Source: Clostridiales bacterium (GTDB taxonomy: Bacteria; Bacillota; Clostridia; Oscillospirales; CAG-272). Taken from it: 64,000 bases of DNA. Under the pieces are notes generated by a model. It did no database searches. It saw only the letters and a list, made by a program, of their open reading frames with translations, and was not told the origin of the DNA. Of this stretch, positions 8,232 through 15,198 are shown in pieces. The translations under genes were made by a program, and so were the position numbers. The stretch is taken from NCBI GenBank assembly GCA_022793655.1, contig JAAWDG010000013.1:62001-126000 (forward strand), in the 5' to 3' direction. Within the stretch, counting starts at the first letter, position 1; each line of letters starts with the position of its first letter.

Positions 8232-8275
8232 TGGCTAAATAATAGCCATATACAGGGGACGCTATATCGGCCATA
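8232..8275 (+). promoter_or_regulatory. Operator/promoter region of the first HTH gene
   Basis: Inverted repeat TGGCTA-N5-TAGCCA (8232-8248), then TATATCGGCCATA (8263-8275) with a third half-site. The same three elements with the same spacing occur at 8801-8844 before the paralogous gene. It is probably the binding site of these regulators. Confidence 0.6.
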
Positions 8276-8296
8276 CTAAAAGCGGAGGATTTGCTG

Positions 8297-8497
8297 ATGA
8301 TACGATATACACCCCTGTGGCAAACCATGGCCGCCAAAAAAGTAACCACGTATACATTAAGATTCAAACATGGCATGAGCCATGCAACGGTCCAGCGCTT
8401 GCAAAAAGATTTGCCGGTCACTACCGTTACGCTGGATAAACTGTGCCAAATTTTACAGTGCCGGATTGAAGATGTCGTCGAGTATGTTCCGGATTAG
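8297..8497 (+). CDS. Small XRE-type HTH regulator, copy 1
   Basis: 66 residues from the ATG at 8297, with GGAGG 8 bases upstream. Nearly the whole protein is one Cro/C1-like helix-turn-helix domain: 'YTLRFKHGMSHATVQRLQKD' is the HTH core and 'LDKLCQILQCRIEDVVEYVP' the closing helices. It is of the YozG-like size class that binds DNA as a dimer. It is about 70% identical by eye to the protein at 8871-9074 and shares its operator pattern, so the pair came from a duplication. Probable autoregulator; targets unknown. Confidence 0.88.
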   Translation: MIRYTPLWQTMAAKKVTTYTLRFKHGMSHATVQRLQKDLPVTTVTLDKLCQILQCRIEDVVEYVPD

Positions 8498-8510
8498 TTG
8501 AGTTAATTTT

Positions 8511-8774
8511 TTAGTCTACAGGCTTTTCTTCAAGAATATCACCTGATTTTGCATCATAAAGACGATTTATGCACCGTTTACAGGCGCATGTTTTTCCTAA
8601 GCGGACTAAATTTAGTGTTGATTTACAAAAAACGCAATGCCAGATTTGCTTGCTTATTACAATTTCGTGTAACCTTAGTTCAACCTTGACTGGTTCATTC
8701 GCCATTAAATTTAATTGGTAACGATATAGCCATGGTATATGAACTTTTCCCTCACTATCAATAATATCCTGCAT
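8511..8774 (-). CDS. AbrB-like domain fused to a zinc ribbon
   Basis: 87 residues with a GGGAG site before the ATG at 8774. Residues 3-41 ('IIDSEGKVHIPWLYRYQLNL...EIVISK') fit the swapped-hairpin AbrB/SpoVT fold. Residues 47-68 hold C47-x2-C50 and C63-x-C65-x2-C68, which would bind zinc. Proteins of this make-up are probable transition-state or antitoxin-like DNA-binding regulators. The gene lies between two HTH paralogues and is divergent from the second, sharing the 8775-8870 regulatory region. Its partners are unknown. Confidence 0.75.
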   Translation of the reverse strand: MQDIIDSEGKVHIPWLYRYQLNLMANEPVKVELRLHEIVISKQIWHCVFCKSTLNLVRLGKTCACKRCINRLYDAKSGDILEEKPVD

Positions 8775-8800
8775 TTTTGTATTCTCCCTTGTCTGTTATA

Positions 8801-8844
8801 TGGCCAAACAATGGCCATAGACTATGACTATTATATCAGCCATA
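8801..8844. promoter_or_regulatory. Operator region between the AbrB-like and second HTH genes
   Basis: TGGCCA-N5-TGGCCA (8801-8817), which also forms TATGGCC/GGCCATA, then TATATCAGCCATA (8832-8844). The third half-site begins 22 bp past the inverted repeat, exactly as at 8248-8270. It could control both divergent genes. Confidence 0.6.
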
Positions 8845-8870
8845 ATAAAAAATGTAAAGGGGGAATTGCT

Positions 8871-9074
8871 ATGATACAATATAAACCTTTGTGGGAAACG
8901 ATGAAAAAACGCAATATGACTACCTATACATTACGTTTTCATTTTGGGATAAGCCATGCAACGGTCCAGCGTTTGCAGGAGGATTTGCCAGTTACGACGC
9001 ATACATTAAATAAATTATGCCAAAATTTAAATTGTCGATTAGAGGATATTGCTGAATATGTGCCGGATGAATAA
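8871..9074 (+). CDS. Small XRE-type HTH regulator, copy 2
   Basis: 67 residues from the ATG at 8871, preceded by AAAGGGGG. Same fold and order as copy 1: 'MIQYKPLWETM', 'TYTLRFHFGISHATVQRLQED', 'LNKLCQNLNCRLEDIAEYVPDE'. Differences between the copies fall mostly outside the recognition helix ('SHATVQRLQ' is identical), so both probably read the same DNA site. The hairpin at 9119-9145 follows 45 bp after the stop and may end its transcript. Confidence 0.88.
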   Translation: MIQYKPLWETMKKRNMTTYTLRFHFGISHATVQRLQEDLPVTTHTLNKLCQNLNCRLEDIAEYVPDE

Positions 9075-9110
9075 ATCAGAATTTATTTTATATACTTTAC
9101 GGAAAAACTA

Positions 9111-9145
9111 TGTTATAATAGAAGCAAATGATTGATTTGCTTCTA
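9111..9145 (+). promoter_or_regulatory. Extended -10 promoter and start-site hairpin before the LysR gene
   Basis: TGTTATAAT (9111-9119) is an extended -10 box with no good -35. It runs straight into a perfect 11-bp inverted repeat (TAGAAGCAAAT, loop gattg, 9119-9145) followed by a T-rich tract. The hairpin could be a terminator for the HTH gene or a 5'-end stem on the LysR mRNA. Confidence 0.5.
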
Positions 9146-9168
9146 TTTGTTTTATATTGGGAGGCCGC

Positions 9169-10104
9169 ATGAACTTATTGCATCTAAAATACGCCGTCGA
9201 AGTAGCCCAAACTGGCTCCATCAACAAAGCGGCTGAAAAGCTTTTTGTGGGCCAGCCCAATTTGAGTCGGGCGATTAAAGAATTAGAAGGCTCGCTTGGT
9301 GTGACTATCTTTGACCGTTCGGCTAAAGGCATGGTGCCGACCCCCGATGGCGAGGTATTCATTCGCTATGCGAAAAATATATTAAAACAGGTGGACGCTG
9401 TTGAAGGCCTGTTCAAAAAAGGAACGGTGGGCAAAAAAACTTTTTCGGTTTCTGTGCCAAGAGCCTGTTATGTGGCCGACGCCTTTGCGCGCTTTTCCAC
9501 CGCGCTTGACAGCGAAGAGGAATTAGACATTTTTTATAAAGAAACCAATGCTATGCGGGCCATTAAAAACATCCTGCAAGAGGGGTATAAATTAGGCGTG
9601 ATTCGGTATGCCGAGCAGTACGATAAATATTATAAGGATATGATGGATGAAAAAGGACTGCATTATGAGTTAATTACCGAGTTTTGCTATGTGTTGGTGA
9701 TGAATAGGGAAAGTCCGCTGGCCGCGAAAGAAGATATTTCGTATGCTGATTTAAAAGATTTAATCGAAATTGCCCATGCTGATCCCTATGTGCCTTCTTT
9801 ACCGCTTTCGGAGGTCAAAAAGGAAGAACTGCCGGATAATACCCGCCAGCGTATTTTTGTGTTTGAAAGAGCCAGTCAGCTTGAGTTGTTGGCCAAGAAT
9901 CCTTCAGTTTTTATGTGGGTGTCGCCTGTGCCGGACGAGCTGCTTGCCCGATATGGCTTGGTGCAGCGGCGATGCAACGAGAACCGGCGAGTGTATAAGG
10001 ATGTGTTGATTCACCGAAACGAATATCGTTTATCTGATTTGGATAAGCTGTTTATATCTGAACTTTGCGAAGCTAAGCGCCGTGTGTTTGAGCAAAATTT
10101 TTAA
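9169..10104 (+). CDS. LysR family transcriptional regulator
   Basis: 311 residues from the ATG at 9169, with GGGAGG upstream. The N-terminal winged HTH is classic ('LHLKYAVEVAQTGSINKAAEKLFVGQPNLSRAIKELEGSLGVTIFDRSAKGMVPTPDG' is the conserved region, residues 4-61), followed by a periplasmic-binding-like effector domain (about 90-300). It regulates transcription in response to an unidentified small molecule. It is not divergent to a target, and its neighbours (HTH pair, rex) give no clear clue. A strong terminator at 10116 separates it from rex. Confidence 0.92.
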   Translation: MNLLHLKYAVEVAQTGSINKAAEKLFVGQPNLSRAIKELEGSLGVTIFDRSAKGMVPTPDGEVFIRYAKNILKQVDAVEGLFKKGTVGKKTFSVSVPRACYVADAFARFSTALDSEEELDIFYKETNAMRAIKNILQEGYKLGVIRYAEQYDKYYKDMMDEKGLHYELITEFCYVLVMNRESPLAAKEDISYADLKDLIEIAHADPYVPSLPLSEVKKEELPDNTRQRIFVFERASQLELLAKNPSVFMWVSPVPDELLARYGLVQRRCNENRRVYKDVLIHRNEYRLSDLDKLFISELCEAKRRVFEQNF

Positions 10105-10115
10105 CGTAAAACCCA

Positions 10116-10150
10116 AAAACCGAAAACTGTGAAAAGTTTTCGGTTTTCTT
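10116..10150 (+). terminator. Terminator after the LysR gene
   Basis: 13-bp stem AAAACCGAAAACT with AGTTTTCGGTTTT around a 6-nt loop, then CTT and a T-rich stretch. It starts 12 bp past the stop. Confidence 0.85.
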
Positions 10151-10253
10151 GCATTTTTTCTGATGTTAAAAGCGTTTAGACATTTCGAGCACAGGTATAT
10201 CGATATATACAATACCGATATGTAAAACAAGCAATTCCCAAAATCGATTTTAT

Positions 10254-10271
10254 TTGATAAAATATTATCAA
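10254..10271 (+). promoter_or_regulatory. Rex operator
   Basis: Perfect inverted repeat TTGATAA-N4-TTATCAA, matching the clostridial Rex box pattern (TTGTTAA-N4-TTAACAA type). It lies 38 bp before the rex start codon. Rex should bind here and release when NADH/NAD+ rises, controlling rex and, by read-through, adhE. Confidence 0.8.
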
Positions 10272-10308
10272 ACTGATAAAGTATTATTTTTTGAAGGAGG
10301 GCGACGAT

Positions 10309-10941
10309 GTGAAGAGTCGTGAAGTGCCGCGGGCAACCATCGGCAGAATCCCGGCTTATTTGAAATATTTAAAAGCTTTGCCGCCCGATGTGCAGAGTAT
10401 TTCTGCACCTATTATTGCAAAAGAATTGGGACTTGGCGAAGTGCAGGTCCGCAAGGACTTAAACGCAGTCAGCGGCGCCGGCAAGCCGAAAATTGGCTAT
10501 GACGCAGCTGAGCTTACCAAAAGTTTAGAAGCCTTTCTCGGCCGCGAAAACGGCGGGGCTGTGATTGTAGGGGCCGGTAAGTTAGGCCGGGCGCTGTTAG
10601 ATTACGGCGGTTTTGCTGAATATGGGCTTTCTCTGTTAGCCGCTTTTGACAGTGGCTTACAAAAAGAGGAGAAAAGCGAAACAGGAAAAAGCATTTTCCC
10701 CATGGAGCTATTCACATCCTTTTGCAAGGAAAACGATGTGAAAATCGGTATCATTGCCGTTCCGGCGGCAGCGGCCCAGGGGGTATGCGATCAGTTTGTG
10801 CAAAACCATATTCAAGCCATTTGGAATTTTGCACCCTGTGTGCTGAGGGCACCGTCTGAAATCGCGGTGCAATATGAGAATATGGCCCTATCGCTTGCGC
10901 ACTTAAAGGCGCAGATTAAAAATAGTAAACAAATCATTTGA
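10309..10941 (+). CDS. rex: Redox-sensing transcriptional repressor Rex
   Basis: 210 residues from a GTG at 10309 with AAGGAGG 8 bases upstream. An upstream TTG in frame lies within the ribosome site and is not used. N-terminal winged helix with the Rex mark 'VPRATIGRIPAYLKYL' and 'QVRKDLNAVSG'. Rossmann domain with GAGKLG at 88-93 for NAD(H). Rex senses the NADH/NAD+ ratio and represses fermentation genes. It sits 11 bp before adhE and behind its own operator, the typical clostridial arrangement. Confidence 0.96.
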   Translation: MKSREVPRATIGRIPAYLKYLKALPPDVQSISAPIIAKELGLGEVQVRKDLNAVSGAGKPKIGYDAAELTKSLEAFLGRENGGAVIVGAGKLGRALLDYGGFAEYGLSLLAAFDSGLQKEEKSETGKSIFPMELFTSFCKENDVKIGIIAVPAAAAQGVCDQFVQNHIQAIWNFAPCVLRAPSEIAVQYENMALSLAHLKAQIKNSKQII

Positions 10942-10952
10942 GGAGGATAAAT

Positions 10953-13643
10953 ATGGAGATCAAAGAAAGAAAGATTGTGGATGGCGTTGAAGCATTGGAA
11001 GAAACCTTAGCAAACGTCAAAGAGGCGCAGAAAAAATTTGCCACGTATACACAAGAGCAGGTGGATAAAATTTTCTTGGCTGCTGCCTCTGCTGCCAATA
11101 AGGCGCGCATCCCTTTGGCCAAAATGGCGGTAGAAGAAACCGGCATGGGTGTGGTAGAAGATAAGGTAATCAAGAATAACTATGCGGCTGAATATATTTA
11201 TAACGCATATAAGAACACCAAGACCTGCGGCGTTATTGAAGAAGATAAAGCCTACGGCATGAAAAAAATTGCCGAGCCAATCGGTGTCATTGCCGCGGTT
11301 ATTCCGACCACCAACCCTACGTCAACAGCTATTTTTAAGTGCTTGATTGCGCTGAAAACACGCAATGCCATTATTATCAGTCCTCATCCCCGCGCGAAAC
11401 AGTGCACGATTGCGGCCGCTAAATTGGTATTGGATGCGGCTGTAGCAGCCGGTGCGCCTGAGGGTATCATCGAGTGGATTGATGTGCCCAGCCTTGATAT
11501 GACCAACCTGGTGATGAAAGAGGCCGATATTATTTTGGCTACCGGTGGTCCGGGCATGGTAAAAGCGGCGTATTCTTCGGGCAAACCAGCGCTGGGTGTT
11601 GGTGCCGGCAACACGCCAGCGATTATCGATGAAACGGCCGATCTTATCTTAGCGGTCAACTCAATTGTTCATTCCAAGACCTTTGATAACGGCATGATCT
11701 GTGCTTCTGAGCAGTCGGTTATCGTGCATGAAAAGGTGTATGATGCTGTCAAGGCCGAGTTTATGTACCGTGGCTGCTATTTCTTAGCAGAAGATGAACT
11801 TGAGAAAGTGCGTAAAACGATTTTGATCAACGGCGCGCTCAATGCCAAGATCGTAGGACAATCGGCGGCCAAGATTGCCGAACTCGCCGGCGTCAGCGTG
11901 CCAGCCGGAACCAAAATTTTGATTGGTGAGGTAGAAAGCGTTGATCTTTCTGAAGAATTTGCACACGAGAAGCTTTCACCCGTTTTGGCTATGTATAAGG
12001 CAAAGGATATGAGCGATGCTTTTGATAAAGCTGAGCATTTGATCGCAGACGGCGGTTACGGCCATACCTCTTCGATTTATTTGAATGAAACAACCGAGCA
12101 AGAGAAATTAGCCGAGTTTACGGCCCGCATGAAAACTTGTCGTATTCTTGTCAATACACCTTCTTCGCACGGCGGTATTGGTGATTTATATAACTTTAAA
12201 CTGGCACCCTCTTTGACACTGGGCTGCGGCTCTTGGGGCGGCAACAGCGTTAGCGAAAATGTAGGGGTGAAACATTTGATCAATATTAAAACCGTAGCCG
12301 AGAGGAGAGAGAATATGTTGTGGTTCAGAGCGCCCGAAAAGATTTATATTAAAAAGGGCTGTCGACCGGTTGCGCTTGACGAGCTAAGAGCCGTGATGAA
12401 TAAGAAACGCGCCTTTATTGTAACCGATACCTTCCTTTATGAAAACGGTTATACCAAGGCTATCACTGATAAATTGGATGAAATGGGCATTCAGCATACG
12501 ACCTTCTTTGATGTGGCACCCGATCCAACCTTAGCATGCGCGAAAGAAGGCGCTAAGCAGATGAGCGCGTTTAAGCCTGACTGCATCATTGCTTTGGGCG
12601 GCGGCTCTGCAATGGACGCCGGCAAAATTATGTGGGTGATGTATGAACATCCCGAAGCAGACTTTATGGATATGGCCATGCGCTTTATCGATATCCGCAA
12701 ACGTGTTTATACTTTCCCGAAAATGGGCGAAAAAGCTTATTTCATTGCGATTCCTACCTCGGCTGGTACCGGTTCGGAGGTTACGCCTTTTGCGGTGATT
12801 ACCGACGAGCAAACCGGTGTGAAATATCCGCTTGCTGATTATGAATTGCTGCCGAACATGGCTATTATTGATACTGATTTCCACATGAGCGCGCCCAAGG
12901 GTCTGACGGCTGCCTCGGGTATTGACGCGGTTACCCATGCGTTAGAGGCTTATGCGGCTATGTTAGCGACCGATTATACCGATGGATTGGCGATTAAAGC
13001 GTTGCAAACCATCTTTAAATATCTGCCAAGAGCCTATGAAAACGGCCAGACCGATATTGAAGCGCGCGAAAAAATGGCCAATGCCGCTACCATGGCAGGT
13101 ATGGCGTTTGCCAATGCATTCTTGGGTGTTTGCCACTCGATGGCGCACAAGTTAGGTGCTTTCCATCACCTGCCGCATGGCGTAGCAAACGCACTGATGA
13201 TTGAAGAAGTGCTCCGCTTTAATGCAGCCGAGGCACCTGCTAAGATGGGTACTTTCTCGCAATATGATCACCCACACACGCTGGCTCGCTATGCAGAGGT
13301 AGCTACTGCTTTGGGCTTGGCCGGTAAAAATGACGAAGAGAGTTTGGAGAATCTGATTGATGCCATCAATGATCTGAAGAAGAAAGTGGGCATCAAAAAT
13401 TCGATTAAAGAATATGGCGTTGACGAAAAAGACTTCTTCGACCGCCTTGACGAGATGGTAGAACAAGCCTTTGACGACCAGTGCACGGGCGCGAACCCCC
13501 GCTATCCGCTGATGAGCGAGATTAAACAAATGTATGTGAACGCCTACTACGGCGATAAACATTTTACCGAGGCCGACATGCCTGCGCAAGAGACGGCAAA
13601 GAAAGACGGCCGCAAAACCAAATCAAACGGGAAAAAGGCGTAA
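10953..13643 (+). CDS. adhE: Bifunctional acetaldehyde-CoA/alcohol dehydrogenase AdhE
   Basis: 896 residues, the full family length. The N-terminal CoA-acylating aldehyde dehydrogenase half has the catalytic Cys (about 250) in 'NGMICASEQ' and 'GPGMVKAAYSSGKPALGVGAGN' type NAD-binding loops. A linker near 430-455 leads to the iron-dependent alcohol dehydrogenase half, with 'GGGSAMDAGK', 'DAVTHALEAY' and the metal-binding His of 'CHSMAHKLGAFHHLPHG'. It reduces acetyl-CoA to ethanol with two NADH, working as filamentous spirosomes. The start has AGGAGG 6 bases upstream. The tail is Lys/Gly rich. Expected to be derepressed by Rex at high NADH. Confidence 0.97.
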   Translation: MEIKERKIVDGVEALEETLANVKEAQKKFATYTQEQVDKIFLAAASAANKARIPLAKMAVEETGMGVVEDKVIKNNYAAEYIYNAYKNTKTCGVIEEDKAYGMKKIAEPIGVIAAVIPTTNPTSTAIFKCLIALKTRNAIIISPHPRAKQCTIAAAKLVLDAAVAAGAPEGIIEWIDVPSLDMTNLVMKEADIILATGGPGMVKAAYSSGKPALGVGAGNTPAIIDETADLILAVNSIVHSKTFDNGMICASEQSVIVHEKVYDAVKAEFMYRGCYFLAEDELEKVRKTILINGALNAKIVGQSAAKIAELAGVSVPAGTKILIGEVESVDLSEEFAHEKLSPVLAMYKAKDMSDAFDKAEHLIADGGYGHTSSIYLNETTEQEKLAEFTARMKTCRILVNTPSSHGGIGDLYNFKLAPSLTLGCGSWGGNSVSENVGVKHLINIKTVAERRENMLWFRAPEKIYIKKGCRPVALDELRAVMNKKRAFIVTDTFLYENGYTKAITDKLDEMGIQHTTFFDVAPDPTLACAKEGAKQMSAFKPDCIIALGGGSAMDAGKIMWVMYEHPEADFMDMAMRFIDIRKRVYTFPKMGEKAYFIAIPTSAGTGSEVTPFAVITDEQTGVKYPLADYELLPNMAIIDTDFHMSAPKGLTAASGIDAVTHALEAYAAMLATDYTDGLAIKALQTIFKYLPRAYENGQTDIEAREKMANAATMAGMAFANAFLGVCHSMAHKLGAFHHLPHGVANALMIEEVLRFNAAEAPAKMGTFSQYDHPHTLARYAEVATALGLAGKNDEESLENLIDAINDLKKKVGIKNSIKEYGVDEKDFFDRLDEMVEQAFDDQCTGANPRYPLMSEIKQMYVNAYYGDKHFTEADMPAQETAKKDGRKTKSNGKKA

Positions 13644-13647
13644 GGAC

Positions 13648-13680
13648 AAATTCGCTTTGCTTTGCAAACCCAGCGAATTT
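13648..13680 (+). other. Hairpin after adhE
   Basis: AAATTCGCT pairs with AGCGAATTT, with a small TTGC/GCAA stem inside. No T run follows, so it may stabilise or process the mRNA rather than terminate. It lies 4 bp past the adhE stop. Confidence 0.5.
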
Positions 13681-13706
13681 AATATACGATGTAGGAGATT
13701 TTTATC

Positions 13707-14456
13707 ATGAACTTAGACAAAATTATTGCGGTTCGCAACAACAAAACGGTGTATCGTGACGGAGATCGTTGTTTAAAGGTTTTTAATGAAGATTACTCGA
13801 AAGCCGACGTATTGAACGAGGCACTCAACCAAGCGCGCATTGAAGAAACAGGCCTGCATATTCCCAAAATTTTTGAAGTAACCATGATTGATGGCAAGTG
13901 GACGATTGTTTCTGAGTTTATCAAGGGAAAAACACTGTCTGCGCTGATGGCTGAAAGCCCTGATAAAAAGGAAGAATATCTGAATTTGTTTGTCGATTTG
14001 CAGCTTGAGATGCACAGCAAAACCTGCCCTATGCTCAACAAGTTAAAAGACAAAATGAACCGCAAAATCAGCCAGACTGATCTTTCGGCGACCGTGCGTT
14101 ATGACCTTCATACCCGTCTTGAGTCTATGCCTAAGCACAACAAGGTTTGCCATGGCGACTTTAACCCTTCTAACATTATTGTTGCTGAAGACGGCACGCC
14201 GTATATTTTGGACTGGTCGCATGCTACCCAAGGGAATGCCTCAGCCGACGCTGCACGCACCTATTTGCTGTTCTGGCTGAACGGCGATATTGAGGGGGCG
14301 AAGAGCTATCTTAAAATGTTCTGCGACAAGAGTAATACCGCTATGCAGTATGTGCAGAAATGGATGCCGATTGTCGCTGCCTCACAGACAGTAAAAGGCA
14401 ATGAAAAAGAACGTGAGTTCCTGCATTCTTGGATTGATGTAGTGGATTACGAATAA
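13707..14456 (+). CDS. Aminoglycoside phosphotransferase/choline kinase-like protein
   Basis: 249 residues. Kinase-fold marks: catalytic loop 'CHGDFNPSNIIV' (about 149-160) with Asp and Asn, and the metal-binding 'ILDWSHA' soon after. The N-lobe has 'WTIVSEFIKGKTL' as the hinge. It transfers phosphate from ATP to a small hydroxylated substrate, which is not predictable here. TAGGAGAT precedes the ATG at 13707. It follows adhE by 63 bp with no clear terminator, so it may be read through from the Rex-controlled unit, but no functional link is known. Confidence 0.82.
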   Translation: MNLDKIIAVRNNKTVYRDGDRCLKVFNEDYSKADVLNEALNQARIEETGLHIPKIFEVTMIDGKWTIVSEFIKGKTLSALMAESPDKKEEYLNLFVDLQLEMHSKTCPMLNKLKDKMNRKISQTDLSATVRYDLHTRLESMPKHNKVCHGDFNPSNIIVAEDGTPYILDWSHATQGNASADAARTYLLFWLNGDIEGAKSYLKMFCDKSNTAMQYVQKWMPIVAASQTVKGNEKEREFLHSWIDVVDYE

Positions 14457-14499
14457 TTGCCGGTATTATAAGGCAAAAAACATAGCGTAAAAAAGTTCA

Positions 14500-14528
14500 C
14501 GATAGCCGCGCGGCAACCGCGGCTATCG
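14500..14528 (+). other. GC-rich hairpin before the hydrogenase gene cluster
   Basis: Perfect 11-bp stem CGATAGCCGCG/CGCGGCTATCG with a 7-nt loop. Flanking AAGTTC and GAACTT can form a further stem. There is no T run. A possible promoter for the next genes follows (TTGACT near 14555, TACCAT near 14574), though its match is modest. Confidence 0.5.
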
Positions 14529-14610
14529 GTTCTAATTTGAACTTAATTGATTTGACTTAGAAACAACGTACCGTACCATACATATATTTTGTTACGAGGA
14601 AGGTTTTATC

Positions 14611-14850
14611 ATGAAAATTACGGTTTGTATCGGCTCTTCCTGTCATATTAAAGGGTCAAGACAGGTGGTAGAGCAACTTCAATATAGCATTCACGAAAAT
14701 AATTTATCCGACAAGGTTGAACTTGCCGGTACTTTTTGCATGGGCAAATGTCAACAGGGCGTTTGCGTAACTGTAGATGATGTTTTTTATTCGGTAACAC
14801 CAGAGACCGTAAAAGATTTCTTTGCGGAACATGTGTTAGCGAAGGTGTAA
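14611..14850 (+). CDS. Thioredoxin-like [2Fe-2S] ferredoxin, NuoE type, copy 1
   Basis: 79 residues, a stand-alone thioredoxin-like ferredoxin. The four cluster cysteines are C6 and C11 in 'CIGSSCHIKGS' and two more in 'GTFCMGKCQQG'. Proteins like this pass electrons in hydrogenase and NADH-oxidising complexes. GAGGAAGG upstream gives the start. It is followed after 3 bp by a paralogue, then by a sensory-type hydrogenase, so it is probably an electron-transfer partner of that system. Confidence 0.88.
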   Translation: MKITVCIGSSCHIKGSRQVVEQLQYSIHENNLSDKVELAGTFCMGKCQQGVCVTVDDVFYSVTPETVKDFFAEHVLAKV

Positions 14851-14853
14851 GGT

Positions 14854-15117
14854 ATGATTATTCAGATATGCGTGGGATCCTCTTGCCATTTAAAAGGGTC
14901 GCAGGCTGTAGTGGCATTATTTCAAGAAGCACTTGAGGCCAATAAGCAGTATGCCGCGGAAGTGACGCTGGCCGGCTGTTTTTGCACTGGTCGGTGCAAT
15001 CGTGAGGGCGTAACGGTTTTAATTGATGATGAATCTTATACGGGTATTACGCCAGACAATTTTCAAACTTTTTTTAGTCAAACAGTACTGCCCAAAATGA
15101 AAGGGGAGGGGAATTAA
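14854..15117 (+). CDS. Thioredoxin-like [2Fe-2S] ferredoxin, NuoE type, copy 2
   Basis: 87 residues, a paralogue of the preceding protein: 'ICVGSSCHLKGSQAVV' and 'LAGCFCTGRCNREGV' supply the cluster cysteines. An extra Cys (in 'GCFC') is not shared with copy 1. The start is 3 bp past the preceding stop, so the two genes form one unit. Having two such small ferredoxins in a row before the hydrogenase suggests subunits with different partners or potentials. This is inference. Confidence 0.87.
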   Translation: MIIQICVGSSCHLKGSQAVVALFQEALEANKQYAAEVTLAGCFCTGRCNREGVTVLIDDESYTGITPDNFQTFFSQTVLPKMKGEGN

Positions 15118-15165
15118 GTCTGAAAACAAAGTCAAATAGATATTGGCAATCAACTGTTTTCAGAC
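15118..15165 (+). other. Intercistronic inverted repeat in the hydrogenase cluster
   Basis: Perfect 11-bp repeat GTCTGAAAACA/TGTTTTCAGAC separated by 26 nt. It begins right after the stop of the second ferredoxin gene and ends 33 bp before the hydrogenase gene. No terminator T run. It may set mRNA levels of the upstream and downstream parts. Confidence 0.5.
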
Positions 15166-15198
15166 ACGATTTGTGCTGATACAAATCCAAAGAAAGGC

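Noticed and set aside
12491-13589. Long minus-strand frames opposite adhE
   Set aside because: They are shadows of the strongly biased adhE coding sequence and show no ribosome sites or known domains.
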